Both the position numbers and the translations under genes were made by a program. Positions 46,282 through 58,300 of a DNA stretch of 64,000 bases are shown here, in pieces; within the stretch, counting starts at the first letter, position 1, and each line of letters starts with the position of its first letter. The notes beneath the pieces were generated by a model. It saw nothing but the letters and a program-made list of their open reading frames with translations. It was not told where the DNA came from and made no database searches. This stretch comes from Christiangramia lutea. Its GTDB lineage: Bacteria; Bacteroidota; Bacteroidia; Flavobacteriales; Flavobacteriaceae. The stretch covers positions 1,332,026 to 1,396,025 of the forward strand of contig NZ_JAKVTV010000001.1 of NCBI RefSeq assembly GCF_022489035.1, read 5' to 3'.

Positions 46282-47454
46282 ATGCATATTGTAATTTTCG
46301 TTCATCCAGATTTTTTAGGTTCTCAAAGCATGCCCAGGTATGCAAAAATGCTGGTTGAAGGCATGCGAAAAAGAAAACATGAGGTAGAAATATGGACAGC
46401 TAAGAGTTTCTTTTACAGATTGCCAGGTCCAGCTGCCCTGAAGAAATGGCTGGGTTATATAGATCAATTCGTTTTATTCCCAATTGAGGTAAAAATGAAA
46501 CTTTTAAAATGCTCTTCCAGGACATTGTTCGTTTTCGCAGACCAGGCCCTTGGTCCCTGGGTTCCATTGGTTTCCAGAAGGCCTTTCGTGGTTCACTGTC
46601 ACGATTTTATGGCCCAAAAATCTGCCTTGGGTAAAATGGTTCAAAATGAGGTGAAATTCTCGGGGAAATTATACCAGAAGATGATAAGGAGCGGTTACAA
46701 GAAAGGCAATCACTTTATTTCAGTTTCTGAAAGAACCAGAAAAGATCTCCACCGGTTTTTAGGGGCACAGCCTAAACTTTCAGAAGTTGTTTATAACGGA
46801 CTGAACCAGGACTTCAAACCGGGAAATGTTATGATTGTAAGATCGGTGTTAAGCAGTAAATCTGGTTTAAAACTTAGCAATGGTTACATTTTGCATGTAG
46901 GAGGAAATCAATTTTACAAGAATAGAGCCGGGGTGATTAGAATTTATAATGCCTGGAGAAAAATTTCCGACTTGGATCTACCTCTTATTTTGGTTGGATC
47001 CTGTCCAGATAACGAATTGAAAGAATTAAAGAAGGAAAGTGATTTTTCTGAGGCTATTCATTTTATGATCAATATCTCAGATGAGGACCTCAGACTTTAT
47101 TACCAGGGAGCTTTTCTATTCCTGTTTCCATCCATAGACGAAGGTTTTGGCTGGCCAATCGCAGAAGCTTTGGCTAGTGGTTGCCCGGTAGTGTCAACAG
47201 GTGAGCCTCCCATGAATGAAGTTGGCGGGGATCATGCAGTCTATATTCCCAGAATGCCTGAAAATGAGGATTTAGTTTCAGGATGGGCTAAATATTCTGC
47301 AAAGATTTTAAATGACCTGTTCGAAATGAAACAAGAGGAAAGAGAAGAATGGATAAGATCAGGTGTTGAATTTGCCAAGCGATTCGATCCGGAAACCGCA
47401 CTGGAAAACATAGAAACGATTTATAAAGAAGTTCATTTGTCATATAAGTCATGA
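46282..47454 (+). CDS. GT4-family glycosyltransferase
   Basis: 390 residues. A GT-B enzyme: VNPDF-like N-terminal strand (HIVIFVHPDFLGSQSMPRYA), GYILHVGGNQFYKNRAGVIR, and the GT4 acidic pair in FPSIDEGFGWPIAEALASGC. It is typical of mannosyl- or galactosyltransferases in surface glycan clusters. The gene follows a 302-base gap, and its last four bases (ATGA) overlap the next start, so the two are coupled. Confidence 0.88.
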   Translation: MHIVIFVHPDFLGSQSMPRYAKMLVEGMRKRKHEVEIWTAKSFFYRLPGPAALKKWLGYIDQFVLFPIEVKMKLLKCSSRTLFVFADQALGPWVPLVSRRPFVVHCHDFMAQKSALGKMVQNEVKFSGKLYQKMIRSGYKKGNHFISVSERTRKDLHRFLGAQPKLSEVVYNGLNQDFKPGNVMIVRSVLSSKSGLKLSNGYILHVGGNQFYKNRAGVIRIYNAWRKISDLDLPLILVGSCPDNELKELKKESDFSEAIHFMINISDEDLRLYYQGAFLFLFPSIDEGFGWPIAEALASGCPVVSTGEPPMNEVGGDHAVYIPRMPENEDLVSGWAKYSAKILNDLFEMKQEEREEWIRSGVEFAKRFDPETALENIETIYKEVHLSYKS

Positions 47455-48686
47455 GAATCCTTAGAGTTATAGCGACTATGAACCCAAAAAGTGGAGGGCC
47501 ATGCCAGGGGATCAGGAATAGTATTCCGGTTCAAAAGAAGGCAGGCATTAGTAACGAGGTGGTTTCTTTAGACATTCCTGGTGAAAATTTCCTGAAAGAA
47601 AATGAATTTAAAATCCATGCCCTGGGCCCGGTTAAAGGTCCATATGCATATTGTAAGAACCTAGAAAATTGGCTGAAAGAAAATCTTGAGCGATTTGATA
47701 TAGTGATAATCCACGGGCTTTGGTTACATAATAGCTATGGGACATTCAGGGTTTGGAACACTATAAAAAGAAGGAATAAGAAAATTCCGGAATTATATGT
47801 AATGCCTCATGGGATGTTAGATCCATATTTTCAAAAAGCAAGGTCAAGGAAAATTAAAGCATTAAGGAACTGGATATTCTGGAACCTGATCGAAAAGAAA
47901 GTAGTTAACGGGGCAGATGGTTTATTGTTTACTTGTGTTGAGGAAATGGAACTGGCTAAAAGAACTTTTTCGAATTATAAACCCAAGAGAACTTTGAATG
48001 TGGGCTATGGAATTTCATCTCCTCCTGAAAAAAAGGAAGCAGATTACAATAATTTTTTGAAGAAATGCCCCAAACTTGAAAATAGATCATACTGGCTGTT
48101 TTTAAGCAGGATACATCCTAAAAAAGGTGTAGATCTTCTTATAAAATCCTATTTAAAATTGAAGGAGCAGGACAGTGAACTTCCCGATCTGGTAATCGCA
48201 GGACCGGGTCTGGAGTCAGACTATGGTCAACAAATGCAAAAATTAGGTGATAATGCCTCGATCCATTTCCCAGGTATGCTTACGGGAAAGACGAAATGGG
48301 CTGCATTTCATTATTCTGAATGTTTCATTTTACCTAGTCATCAGGAAAATTATGGAATAGCCGTCGTGGAGGCCATGGCCTGCAAAAAACCTGTTCTCAT
48401 AACCGATCAGGTGAACATCTGGAGAGAGATCAAAAACGGCAAGGGAGGACTTATTTCAAAAGATAATCTGGAGGGTGTTTGTGATGTATTGAAAACATGG
48501 AGTAATCTTTCAGATAGGAAGAAGTTCGAATTAGGCAGAAATGCATGGAATGTTTTTAGAGAAAAGTTTTCAGTGGAAAATACAGCTTTAAAAATGCTGG
48601 ATCATTTTAAGGTTAGCAAAGATCTCAGGAATTTTAACCCTAGACTGAAGCCTGAAAAATTTCAGGAACCTGTATCCAATTTGTGA
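47451..48686 (+). CDS. GT4-family glycosyltransferase
   Basis: 411 residues. The N-terminal VIATMNPKSGGPCQGIRNSI and VIIHGLWLHNSYGTF segments are seen in a GT4 subgroup of WcaI/colanic-acid type. The C-terminal half has FLSRIHPKKGVDLLIKSYLK and LPSHQENYGIAVVEAMACKK, holding the E-x7-E pair. It is coupled to the preceding gene by an ATGA overlap. It should add one sugar to the growing unit, donor unknown. Confidence 0.88.
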   Translation: MRILRVIATMNPKSGGPCQGIRNSIPVQKKAGISNEVVSLDIPGENFLKENEFKIHALGPVKGPYAYCKNLENWLKENLERFDIVIIHGLWLHNSYGTFRVWNTIKRRNKKIPELYVMPHGMLDPYFQKARSRKIKALRNWIFWNLIEKKVVNGADGLLFTCVEEMELAKRTFSNYKPKRTLNVGYGISSPPEKKEADYNNFLKKCPKLENRSYWLFLSRIHPKKGVDLLIKSYLKLKEQDSELPDLVIAGPGLESDYGQQMQKLGDNASIHFPGMLTGKTKWAAFHYSECFILPSHQENYGIAVVEAMACKKPVLITDQVNIWREIKNGKGGLISKDNLEGVCDVLKTWSNLSDRKKFELGRNAWNVFREKFSVENTALKMLDHFKVSKDLRNFNPRLKPEKFQEPVSNL

Positions 48687-48711
48687 ATCATTGAAAAAGT
48701 GAAAGACTAAA

Positions 48712-49674
48712 ATGAAAGTGTCCATCATTGTTCCAGCTTTTAATGCCGAAAGATTTATTGGAAGATGTCTTAAAAGTATAATATCCCAGACCTATTCCAA
48801 TATTGAGGTTTTGGTTGTAGATGATGGAAGTACAGACAATACTGCAAAAGAAGTAAAGCAATTTTCAGAAAAAGATGACAGGATAATTCTTATCGAAAAA
48901 GCGAACACCGGGGCTTATGCTACAAGAAGAATTGGTGAAGACAGGGCATCTGGCGCAACAATTATGCATGTAGATGCAGATGATTTTCTGGAACCTGAAG
49001 CAGTGGAGCTACTAATTAAGAAATTAGAAAGTACCGGGGCAGATGTGATCATAGGTAATTACCATAAGATTATTAATGGCAGAAAGCATCTGGTTTCAAA
49101 TAACCTGAAACAGAAAACAGGTAAGAAGAATTTAATGAAAGGGATCCTGGATAATGAAATTACAGGCTACCTGTGTGGTAAGTTGTTCAAAAAGGATTTA
49201 TTGAGCAAGATCACAAAAACGGAAAAGCCTTTTTTATTTGAGGACCTTTATGCTGTAATCCAGGTTTTTGCCAGGAACGAACTTTATGTGGAGGCGGTAG
49301 AAACTCCAATCTATAATTATGATATCCACGGAAATAATTCCACCTCAACAAAGAATATTAAGCTTATTGAATCTGTTTTTGAGCTGAATGAGATCACACA
49401 GGAAATACTCGAGAAAGAAGGGTTATTACCCGCTCTTAAAAATGAATTTTCTGCTTTTAAATGCCGAAACTGGATCGTCTATTCGAGACTAGGAGGATCG
49501 AGATCTTATGACAGGAATTATCGCAAACAGTTCCTTAAAGAGAATTATCGAAAATATGCCAGGAAAAACCTGGTCTCCTACCAGAAACTGGAGATGTTGA
49601 TCTATAATCAGAACCCTGAAATTGGTCATTTTATTACCAGGTTTTTGAAAGGAGTTCAGAAAGTTATTTCATAG
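48712..49674 (+). CDS. GT2-family glycosyltransferase
   Basis: 320 residues. GT-A fold, one of the clearest in the locus: VSIIVPAFNAERFIGRCLKS, VLVVDDGSTDNTAKEV and the DxD motif HVDADDFLEP. The C-terminal half (FEDLYAVIQVF, YNYDIHGNNSTS) matches the capsular-polysaccharide GT2 group. No membrane segment. It lies 26 bases behind the GT4 gene. Confidence 0.9.
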   Translation: MKVSIIVPAFNAERFIGRCLKSIISQTYSNIEVLVVDDGSTDNTAKEVKQFSEKDDRIILIEKANTGAYATRRIGEDRASGATIMHVDADDFLEPEAVELLIKKLESTGADVIIGNYHKIINGRKHLVSNNLKQKTGKKNLMKGILDNEITGYLCGKLFKKDLLSKITKTEKPFLFEDLYAVIQVFARNELYVEAVETPIYNYDIHGNNSTSTKNIKLIESVFELNEITQEILEKEGLLPALKNEFSAFKCRNWIVYSRLGGSRSYDRNYRKQFLKENYRKYARKNLVSYQKLEMLIYNQNPEIGHFITRFLKGVQKVIS

Positions 49675-49689
49675 AACCACGTATGGATT

Positions 49690-50295
49690 ATGGAAAAAGT
49701 TGAAGAATCAAGCTTTAGCGCTTTGAACAAAATATCACGTGTAATATGGGGGATTACCTATTTGATCTTCTTCCTTCCATTTTTTCCGAACTTTTGCAGG
49801 ATCTGGAGATGCTTTATTCTTCGGTTGTTTGGAGCAAAGATTGGTAAACAATCCAATATTCGTTCTACCGTAAGAATATGGGCGCCATGGAACCTTAAGG
49901 TGGGAAATTATTCCAGTATTGCGCCTGGGACAGACATTTATAACCAGGGCGAGATCGAAATTGGAGACAGGACCATTATTTCCCAGAAAACTTATTTGTG
50001 TGCTTCCACCCATGATTATAATCAGGCCACTTTTCCATTAGTAAAGAAACCCATTAAAATTGGAAACCAGGTTTGGATCGCGGCTGACGCATTTATTGGT
50101 CCCGGAGTTCAGATAGGAGAAGGGGTGATTGTAGGAGCGAGATCTGCAGTTTTTAAAAATATAGAGCCCTGGACAATTGTTAGAGGAAACCCGGCTCGAT
50201 TTGTAAAAAGCAGGACCCACCAATTAAATGGATCTGCGAAAATAATCAACCAAAAAATAAAGGTCAAAGATCCTGATTCCGATCCGGAAATTTAA
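49690..50295 (+). CDS. WcaF-like hexapeptide acetyltransferase
   Basis: 201 residues. A short hydrophobic N-terminal segment (~20-40), then a left-handed beta-helix: FGAKIGKQSNIRSTVRIWAP, YSSIAPGTDIYNQGEIEIGD, and the catalytic-His block LCASTHDYNQATFPLV, then IWAADAFIGPGV-type repeats. WcaF in colanic acid synthesis O-acetylates fucose. Since the locus makes GDP-fucose, O-acetylation of fucose is a reasonable guess. Confidence 0.85.
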   Translation: MEKVEESSFSALNKISRVIWGITYLIFFLPFFPNFCRIWRCFILRLFGAKIGKQSNIRSTVRIWAPWNLKVGNYSSIAPGTDIYNQGEIEIGDRTIISQKTYLCASTHDYNQATFPLVKKPIKIGNQVWIAADAFIGPGVQIGEGVIVGARSAVFKNIEPWTIVRGNPARFVKSRTHQLNGSAKIINQKIKVKDPDSDPEI

Positions 50296-50327
50296 GATCG
50301 GATGGAATTGTATAAAAATTAAATTTC

Positions 50328-51170
50328 ATGATCTCTGTAATCATACTTACCAAAAATGAGGAAGAGGATATCGCCAGATGCTTGGATTCCCTGAGCTGGA
50401 CAGACGATGTTCACGTTCTGGATTCTGGAAGCGATGACCGAACCGTGAAAATCGCAGAATCCTTTAACGTAAAAGTTAGTCGTCATCCGTTTGAAAGTTT
50501 TGGTAAACAACGGAATTACGCATTAGATAAACTTGAACTGAAATACGACTGGATCTTATTTCTTGATGCAGATGAGGTAATAACTCCAGAGTTTCGAAAG
50601 GAAATTTTAAAATCAACCTCAGATGCAGATGAAAATACCGCTGGTTACTATTGTTGCTGGAAAATGATGCTGGAAGGAAGATGGTTGAAGTATTGCGATA
50701 ATTTCCCGAAATGGCAGTTCAGATTGCTGAAAAAGGGAAGGGCCCGTTTCACCGATTTTGGTCATGGTCAAAAAGAAGATAAAATAGATGGAGAATTAGG
50801 CTATATCAAAAATCCTTATTTGCATTATAGTTTTTCAAAAGGCTGGACAGAGTGGATAGACAGACATAATAGATACTCAGTTCAGGAAGCTGAAGCTCGT
50901 CTATATAGAAGGCCAGATTTCAGGGATATTTTTAATAGACATTCCAGTGTGAGAAATCCGGCATTGAAATCCTGGCTTATCCGCATGCCTGGTTGGCCCT
51001 TTCTTAGATTCCTACATGCCTATTTCTTTAATCTTGGTTTCCTGGAAGGAACCCCTGGATTTATCTACTGTGTTAATATGGCTTACCACGAATTTCTTAT
51101 TTCGATCAAAATGCGGGAACTAAAAAGGAAAAAACATCAAATGGAAGTTGAATCAATCAATACAATCTGA
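50328..51170 (+). CDS. GT2-family glycosyltransferase (WaaE/KdtX-like)
   Basis: 280 residues. [32 protein letters not shown] and the DxD-type motif [10 protein letters not shown]. The [13 protein letters not shown] stretch and the [17 protein letters not shown] end belong to the WaaE/KdtX group, known for beta-glucosyl transfer to LPS inner core, though related members act in capsule loci. The four bases between its stop and the next ATG show tight coupling with the UDP-xylose synthase gene. Confidence 0.87.
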   Translation: MISVIILTKNEEEDIARCLDSLSWTDDVHVLDSGSDDRTVKIAESFNVKVSRHPFESFGKQRNYALDKLELKYDWILFLDADEVITPEFRKEILKSTSDADENTAGYYCCWKMMLEGRWLKYCDNFPKWQFRLLKKGRARFTDFGHGQKEDKIDGELGYIKNPYLHYSFSKGWTEWIDRHNRYSVQEAEARLYRRPDFRDIFNRHSSVRNPALKSWLIRMPGWPFLRFLHAYFFNLGFLEGTPGFIYCVNMAYHEFLISIKMRELKRKKHQMEVESINTI

Positions 51171-51174
51171 AATT

Positions 51175-52146
51175 ATGAAAAGAATTCTAGTAACAGGAGG
51201 AGCAGGTTTTATAGGTTCACATTTGTGTGAACGATTGCTGAAAGAAGGTAATGAAGTAATTTGCCTTGACAATTATTTTACCGGTTCAAAAAAGAACATT
51301 GTTCAGCTTTTGGAAAATCCTTTTTTTGAACTGGTTCGCCACGATGTCACCATGCCTTATTTTATAGAGGTAGACGAGATCTATAACCTGGCCTGTCCTG
51401 CCTCTCCGGTGCACTATCAATATAATCCCATCAAAACGATAAAAACATCGGTAATGGGAGCCATCAATATGCTGGGCTTGGCCAAAAGAGTAAAGGCGAA
51501 GATCCTGCAGGCTAGTACGAGTGAGATCTATGGCGATCCAGAAATGCATCCCCAGCCGGAAAGATATTGGGGAAATGTAAACCCTATTGGACCAAGATCC
51601 TGTTATGATGAAGGCAAGCGTTGTGCTGAAACATTGTTTATGGATTATCATATGCAGAACGATGTGAAAATCAAGGTTGTTAGAATATTCAATACCTATG
51701 GTCCTAATATGAATCCAGATGACGGAAGGGTAGTATCTAATTTCATCGTTCAGGCTTTAAAAGGTGAGGATCTAACCATTTTTGGGAATGGAAATCAAAC
51801 CCGGTCCTTCCAATATGTAGATGATCTGGTTGAAGGTATGATTCGAATGATGGGTACTTCTAATGATTTCATCGGGCCGGTTAATCTTGGTAATCAAAAT
51901 GAGTTCACCATGCTGGAACTTGCTGAAAATACTATTGATCTAACCGGTTCATCTTCAGGGCTTATATTTAAGGAGTTACCAAAGGATGACCCTAAACAAC
52001 GAAAGCCAGATACCAGCCTGGCAAAATCTAGACTCGACGGCTGGGAACCAGAAATTGAACTTCGGGAAGGTCTTATAAAAACTATAGCATATTTCGACAA
52101 AATACTTAAATCAGATAAGCAGGAAAAAGTCCTGACGAACGTCTGA
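51175..52146 (+). CDS. UDP-glucuronate decarboxylase (UDP-xylose synthase)
   Basis: 323 residues from the ATG at 51175; an in-frame ATG at 51148 inside the previous gene is less likely. [20 protein letters not shown], the [11 protein letters not shown] motif typical of [22 protein letters not shown] and the catalytic pair Y144/K148 in [13 protein letters not shown]. These residues, with the [11 protein letters not shown] stretch, separate it from UDP-glucose epimerases. It makes UDP-xylose from UDP-glucuronate. No UDP-glucose dehydrogenase is in the window, so the substrate comes from elsewhere. Last gene of the polysaccharide locus. Confidence 0.93.
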   Translation: MKRILVTGGAGFIGSHLCERLLKEGNEVICLDNYFTGSKKNIVQLLENPFFELVRHDVTMPYFIEVDEIYNLACPASPVHYQYNPIKTIKTSVMGAINMLGLAKRVKAKILQASTSEIYGDPEMHPQPERYWGNVNPIGPRSCYDEGKRCAETLFMDYHMQNDVKIKVVRIFNTYGPNMNPDDGRVVSNFIVQALKGEDLTIFGNGNQTRSFQYVDDLVEGMIRMMGTSNDFIGPVNLGNQNEFTMLELAENTIDLTGSSSGLIFKELPKDDPKQRKPDTSLAKSRLDGWEPEIELREGLIKTIAYFDKILKSDKQEKVLTNV

Positions 52147-52383
52147 GAAACCAGAATTCAGAATTCCTCCAGATCTCCAGCCCCTAAATCTTAGGCATTT
52201 AGAAAGACTAGGTACTATACTTACTTCACTCTTTGGTAGAATTAATTTTAGCTCTTTTAGAGTTAAAGCTAATCGTAAACCTTACCACACTCATATTTAT
52301 TTAACGCAGACACCATTTAACAAAATCTGGTACTACATAGTTACTGCAAATTTCTAATACTTCCATTCAAAAAAATTTTTGCC

Positions 52384-55300
52384 ATGAATAGGTTTTTTAC
52401 ACAAGTTCTAAAAGCGAAGAAAATTCTAATTCTGGGTCTAGCCCTGGTATTGTCACATTTTGCTTTCTCGGAGAACGATCTGGTTAAAGGGACCTTGTCA
52501 AATATTGAGGGACCAGGCGGACCAATTTTGGTACTTACCTCTAACTCAAATCCCTTTAGTACTTTTACTTCGGAAATTTTACTGGCTGAAGGTTTTAATG
52601 AGTTCACAACCTCTGATGTTTCCTTGCTTACCTCGGGACAGCTCGTTGATTACGACGTGGTGATTGTGGGAGATATTCCACTTACTTCATCCCAGGTTAC
52701 ACTGCTTACCAACTGGGTAGATGCTGGGGGTGTTTTAATCGCCTTCAGGCCAGACGAAAAATTAGCTTCATTACTTGGTTTACAAAAGCTAAGTGGAACC
52801 TTAACAGATAGCTATTTATTAATAAATAATAGTACAGGTCCTGGGAATGGACTGGTAGGAGAAACCATTCAATATCACAGTGAGGCCGATCTTTATGACC
52901 TCGACGGTGCGACCAGCATAGCAACCCTGTATTCATCGGCAAATTCATCTACATCGTATCCGGCAGTAACAATAAATAATGTTGGAGAAAATGGAGGTGT
53001 GGCAGCAGCTTTTACTTTTGACCTGAATAGGTCTATAGTTTACACGAGACAGGGGAATCCAGAATGGAACGGGCAGGAAAGAGACGGGCAAATACCCAGG
53101 CGTTCTAACGATCTTTTTTATCCGGATTGGGTAGATTTTTCTAAAATTGAAATTCCCCAGGCAGATGAGCAGCAACGTTTACTAGCCAATATCATCCTTC
53201 AAAACAGTCAGAAACCGCTACCAAGGTTCTGGTATTTTCCAAGAGGATTAAAGGCAGCAGTGGTCATGACCGGTGACGATCATGCGCGGGGAGGTACCGT
53301 AGCCAGGTTTAACCAATATATAGATCTTAGTGCAGATAATAGTCCGCAGGCGGTGGCAGAATGGCGGGCTATTCGGGGGAGTTCTTATATTTATCCAGAT
53401 ACTCCTATTTCTGATGCCGATGCTAAAGCGTTCGAAGATCTCGGTTTCGAAATAGCATTACATTTAAATACACTTTGTGCCAATTACAATGCTCAATCCA
53501 TAGATGGAAATTTGTCTAACCAGCTGGCACAATTTAGCTTTGAATTCCCAAGTCTGGCAAATCCCGTAAGTAACCGTACCCACTGTATTGCCTACAGTGA
53601 CTGGGCAACCCAGCCCAAAGCTGAAACTAATTATGGGATAAGGCTTGATGCGAATTACTATTACTGGCCCGATTCCTGGGTTCAGGATCGCCCTGGTTTG
53701 TTTACTGGTTCAGGGATGGCAATGAGGTTTGCAGACCTGGATGGTACAATAATCGATACATACCAACTGGCTACGCAGATGACCGATGAATCCGGACAGA
53801 ATTTTCCATTTACGATCAACAGGTTGCTAGACAATGCACTTGGTTCCAAGGGTTATTATGGCTTTTTCTGTGCCAACATGCATACAGATGAAAATTTCTC
53901 ACAGGAATCTGATGCAGTTGTGGCATCAGCAATTTCCCGGGATGTTCCGGTTATTTCAGCAAAACAACTTCTAACCTGGTTAGATGCCAGGAATGGATCA
54001 TCTTTCGAAAATATGTTTTGGGATGGAAGCGCTTTAAGTTTCTCGATGAACATAGGAAGTGGAGCTCTGGACCTTGAATCTATGTTGCCAATTATTTCAG
54101 GTGACAAGCGCCTTGTAGCTTTAACTTTAAATAATGTACCGGTTAATTACAGGTCAGAGAGAATAAAAGGTGTGGATTATGCTATATTTCCTGCTACCCC
54201 TGGAAACTTTATAGCTACCTATGATATTAATGAGCCTCCGGTAGTTACAATAGATTCACCACTGAATAACGCTACTTTTCTGGCATTTGATGATATCAAT
54301 ATAATTGCACAGGCTTCAGACCCTGACGGAAATGTTTCCAAGGTTGAATTTTTTAATGCCAATACAAAATTAGGGGAAGATCTCGATGGTAGTGATGGCT
54401 GGGCCTTTAACTGGCAGGAGGTTAAAGATGGGAACTACACCATAACCGCTAAGGCGATCGATGATAAAGGATCTTTCAGTTTTTCAGAAGCCATCACTAT
54501 AACCGTTGAGGTAGATCCTGATAATTTTAATTGTCCGTGTACGGTTTTTGAACCAGTAGTAACTCCCAATAGCCTTCTGAATGAAGGCCAGGGAATTCAA
54601 TTAGGAATGAAGTTTTCTTCTGATATCGATGGATATATCAATGGCGTTAGATTCTTTAAACAAAATGGCCATTCCGGAAGCCATATAGGTCAGCTCTACG
54701 ATTCGACCGGAAACCTACTAGCAGAGGCTAATTTCACTAATGAGACTGCCACAGGATGGCAGGAAGTCTCCTTTCCGTCTTCAGTGCCTATAACTAAGAA
54801 TACTACATATATAATTTCCTATCATAGTAGCGAAGGTTATTACTCTGTAAGCGATTCTTATTTCAGTCTGGCAATAGAAAACCCGCCTTTGCGAGCCCTG
54901 GCGAATGGGGAGGATGGACCTAACGGAGTGTATCTTTTAAGTGAAACTCCAGGCTTTCCTCAAGCTCAGTTTGAATCTTCAAATTACTGGGTAGACGCTG
55001 TTTTTGATACGGAACCTGTTGTATCTAATAACCTGCCAATTGTAAATATTACAAGCCCAAACGATGGAGCAAGTTTTGCTGAGCCGGCAGATATACAGAT
55101 TAATGTCTCTGCCTCAGATCCTGATGGCGAAGTAGTTAAAGTGGAATTTTTAGAGGGATCGACTTTACTAGGTGAAGACCAGGATGGAAGTGATGGCTGG
55201 AGTTTTAACTGGGAAGAGGTTTCAGCAGGTAACTATTCCATTATCGCAAGAGCTACAGATGACCTGGGAGCAGTTGGTGAATCTAGTATCAGCATAACAG

Positions 55301-58300
55301 TGACCACAATTCCGGTTACCCCAAATTCCATTGTATCAGAAAATGCTCTTCCGGGTAATCCGTCCAGTGAATGGGACATTGATGGAGCCGGAGATCTGTC
55401 TATTCAGGGGTTTGCTACCGATATGAGCTATAATGTTGGGGAGACAGCTAGGTTCAAGATTGATACAGATGCCAATGATTACGATATTAAAATCTATCGT
55501 CTTGGTTATTACCAGGGAAACGGTGCCAGGTACCAGGGAGATGCAACTATTACGGCTAGTTTACCCCAGAATCAGCCAAATTGTATTGAAGATTCTCAAA
55601 CCGGGCTGGTAGATTGTGGAAACTGGGAGGAGTCGGCTACCTGGGATATTCCGGCAAATGCGGTTTCCGGAATTTATCTGGCGTTACTAACGCGAAGCAA
55701 TGGTGGATCCAGTCATATTGTTTTTGTTGTAAGAGATGACTCCAGCAATTCAGATTTATTATTTCAAACCTCAGATGCAACCTGGCAGGCTTATAACATC
55801 TATGGAGGTCGAAGCCTTTATACCGGTTCCGGAGGAAAGGCAAGTAAAGTTAGTTATAACAGACCTTTTCTCACTCGTGATGGAGGTGGAGGGGGAGGCC
55901 CTGAGGAAGATTTCGTTTTTAATGCGGAATATCCAATGCTTCGGTGGCTGGAAAGAAATGGCTATGATGTCACCTACACCACTAATGTAGATAGCGACCG
56001 AAGGGGTGATCTAATTAAAAATCATAGGGTATTTGTTTCTGTAGGTCATGATGAATACTGGTCTGGACCGCACAGGAATTTTGTGGAATCTGCTCGGGAT
56101 CAGGGAACAAGTCTGGCCTTTTTTAGCGGTAATGAAGTATACTGGAAGACCCGATGGGAAAACAGTATTGATGGTAATAATGATTCCTACAGAACCCTTG
56201 TATGTTACAAGGAAGGGATAGAAGGAGAAAACACCTGTAGCGGGAAATGTGATCCAACCGCTAGCTGGACCGGTCTTTGGAGACAAGGTTGCGATTATCT
56301 TACCGGTGATGCAAACCTCGATGGTTGCCGACCTGAAAATGCTTTAACCGGACAAATTAGCTGGGAAGAGTCGGACGCTTCGCTTAGAGTAACATCCGAT
56401 TTTAAAGATCTGAGATTCTGGCGTAATACCAGTGTCGCAAATTTGAATGAAGGTCAGTCGGCCTCTTTTACCTATGCAACGATTGGATATGAGTGGAATT
56501 CGGAACAGGAAGCTTATCGCTCTACTTATCCAGATGGAAGAATTCTTTTGTCCAGGACAGTTATAGATGATGCGGTTCATAACCTATCCCTTTACAAGCA
56601 TGATAGCGGAGCTTTTGTTTTTGGTGCCGGTACGGTTCAGTATTCCTGGTCTTTGGATGGAAATCACGATCGTGGAGATGATGCCCCAAGTCCGGATATG
56701 CAACAGGCTACTATAAATTTACTTGCAGATATGGGTGCCCAGCCAGCAAGTATACAGCCAGATATGGTTCGCGCAACTCCTTCTACAGATTTTGAAGCTC
56801 CTGTAATTACCTATTCTTCCCCGGGACAGGATACTGAAGTACCTATAGATACAGAAGTTCTTATCACAGGAACAGCAGAGGAAGACAATGTGATCGTTGC
56901 TGTTGAGGTTTCCGTAGATGGTGGAGTAACCTGGGAGCCTGCGGAAGGAAAGGCGAACTGGGTTTTCGCCTGGACTCCAACTGTGGAGGGAGATGTAGCA
57001 ATTCAGGTGCGGTCTTTTGATGATTCAGGAAACTTGAGTTTGCCTGAAATTCGGAATGTATCTGTTTCAGATGAAGCAAATAATGCGGTACCCGTTGTTG
57101 ACATTACTGAACCTGTTTCTAATTCAGAATTTATTGAACCGGTAACCATAAATATTGCCGCCACCGCTACAGATGCAGATGGTACCATTAGCAGAGTGGA
57201 ATTTTTCAGAGATGACGTGAAACTGGGAGAAGACCTTTCCAGTCCATATAATTTCGACTGGGAGAATGTTCCTGCCGGAATATATTCTTTAACTGCCCGG
57301 GCTACAGATGATACTGGAGCTTTAACAATATCAGACCCGGTGATTGTAACCGTATACAGTGATCCTACAAATTCCGATTGTCCCTGTACAGTTTTTCAAG
57401 CCACCGATTTTCCTACCGGTGGGCTTAATAATGACGGACCAGCGATTCAGTTAGGTATGAAGTTCAGGACCAGTGTTGATGGATTTGCCACCGGGGTTAG
57501 GTTCTATAAGCAAAACGGAGATTCCGGAACTCATACGGGTCAGCTATATGATCCTTTAGGAAATGTTTTGGCCGAAGTAGTTTTTGAAAATGAAACCGCC
57601 TCGGGTTGGCAACAAGCAAATTTCACAACTCCTGCTGCTTTAACGGCCGGGAATACTTACATAATTTCATATCACAGTAGTGACGGCTATTATACCGTTG
57701 ATGACGGAGGATTTAATGATGCTGTTCTGAATGGGCCTTTAATTGGTCTGGCTAATGGAGATGATGGTCCCAATGGTGTATACAGGTATACTAATACTCC
57801 GGCATTCCCTAATGCGAATTATTTATCAAGTAATTATTGGGTTGATGTGGTCTTTGAAACTGACGAAGTACCTTCAAATTTAGCTCCAACAATCTCGATT
57901 TCATCTCCCCTGGATAATGATTCATTTATTTCCCCGGCAGATATATTTATCACTGCAGATGCTGCAGATGCCGATGGGAACATTGTTTCAGTAGAGTTCT
58001 TCCAGGAAACAGTTTCACTGGGAGTAGATACTGATGGAAATGATGGATGGAGTTTAAACTGGAATGGCGTATTGACCAACGATTATAACTTAACTGCGAT
58101 CGCTACAGATAATGAAGGTGCAACCACGACCTCGGAAATTATTAATATCAGTGTTACCGATCCTGTCAACGAGCCACCATTAATATCAATCACAACACCG
58201 GTTCAAAGCGAAGCTTTTGTTACCCCGGCAGATATTTTGATCTCAGCAGATGCAACAGATCCAGATGGAAATATTACTTCAGTAGAATTTTTTGAAGGAA

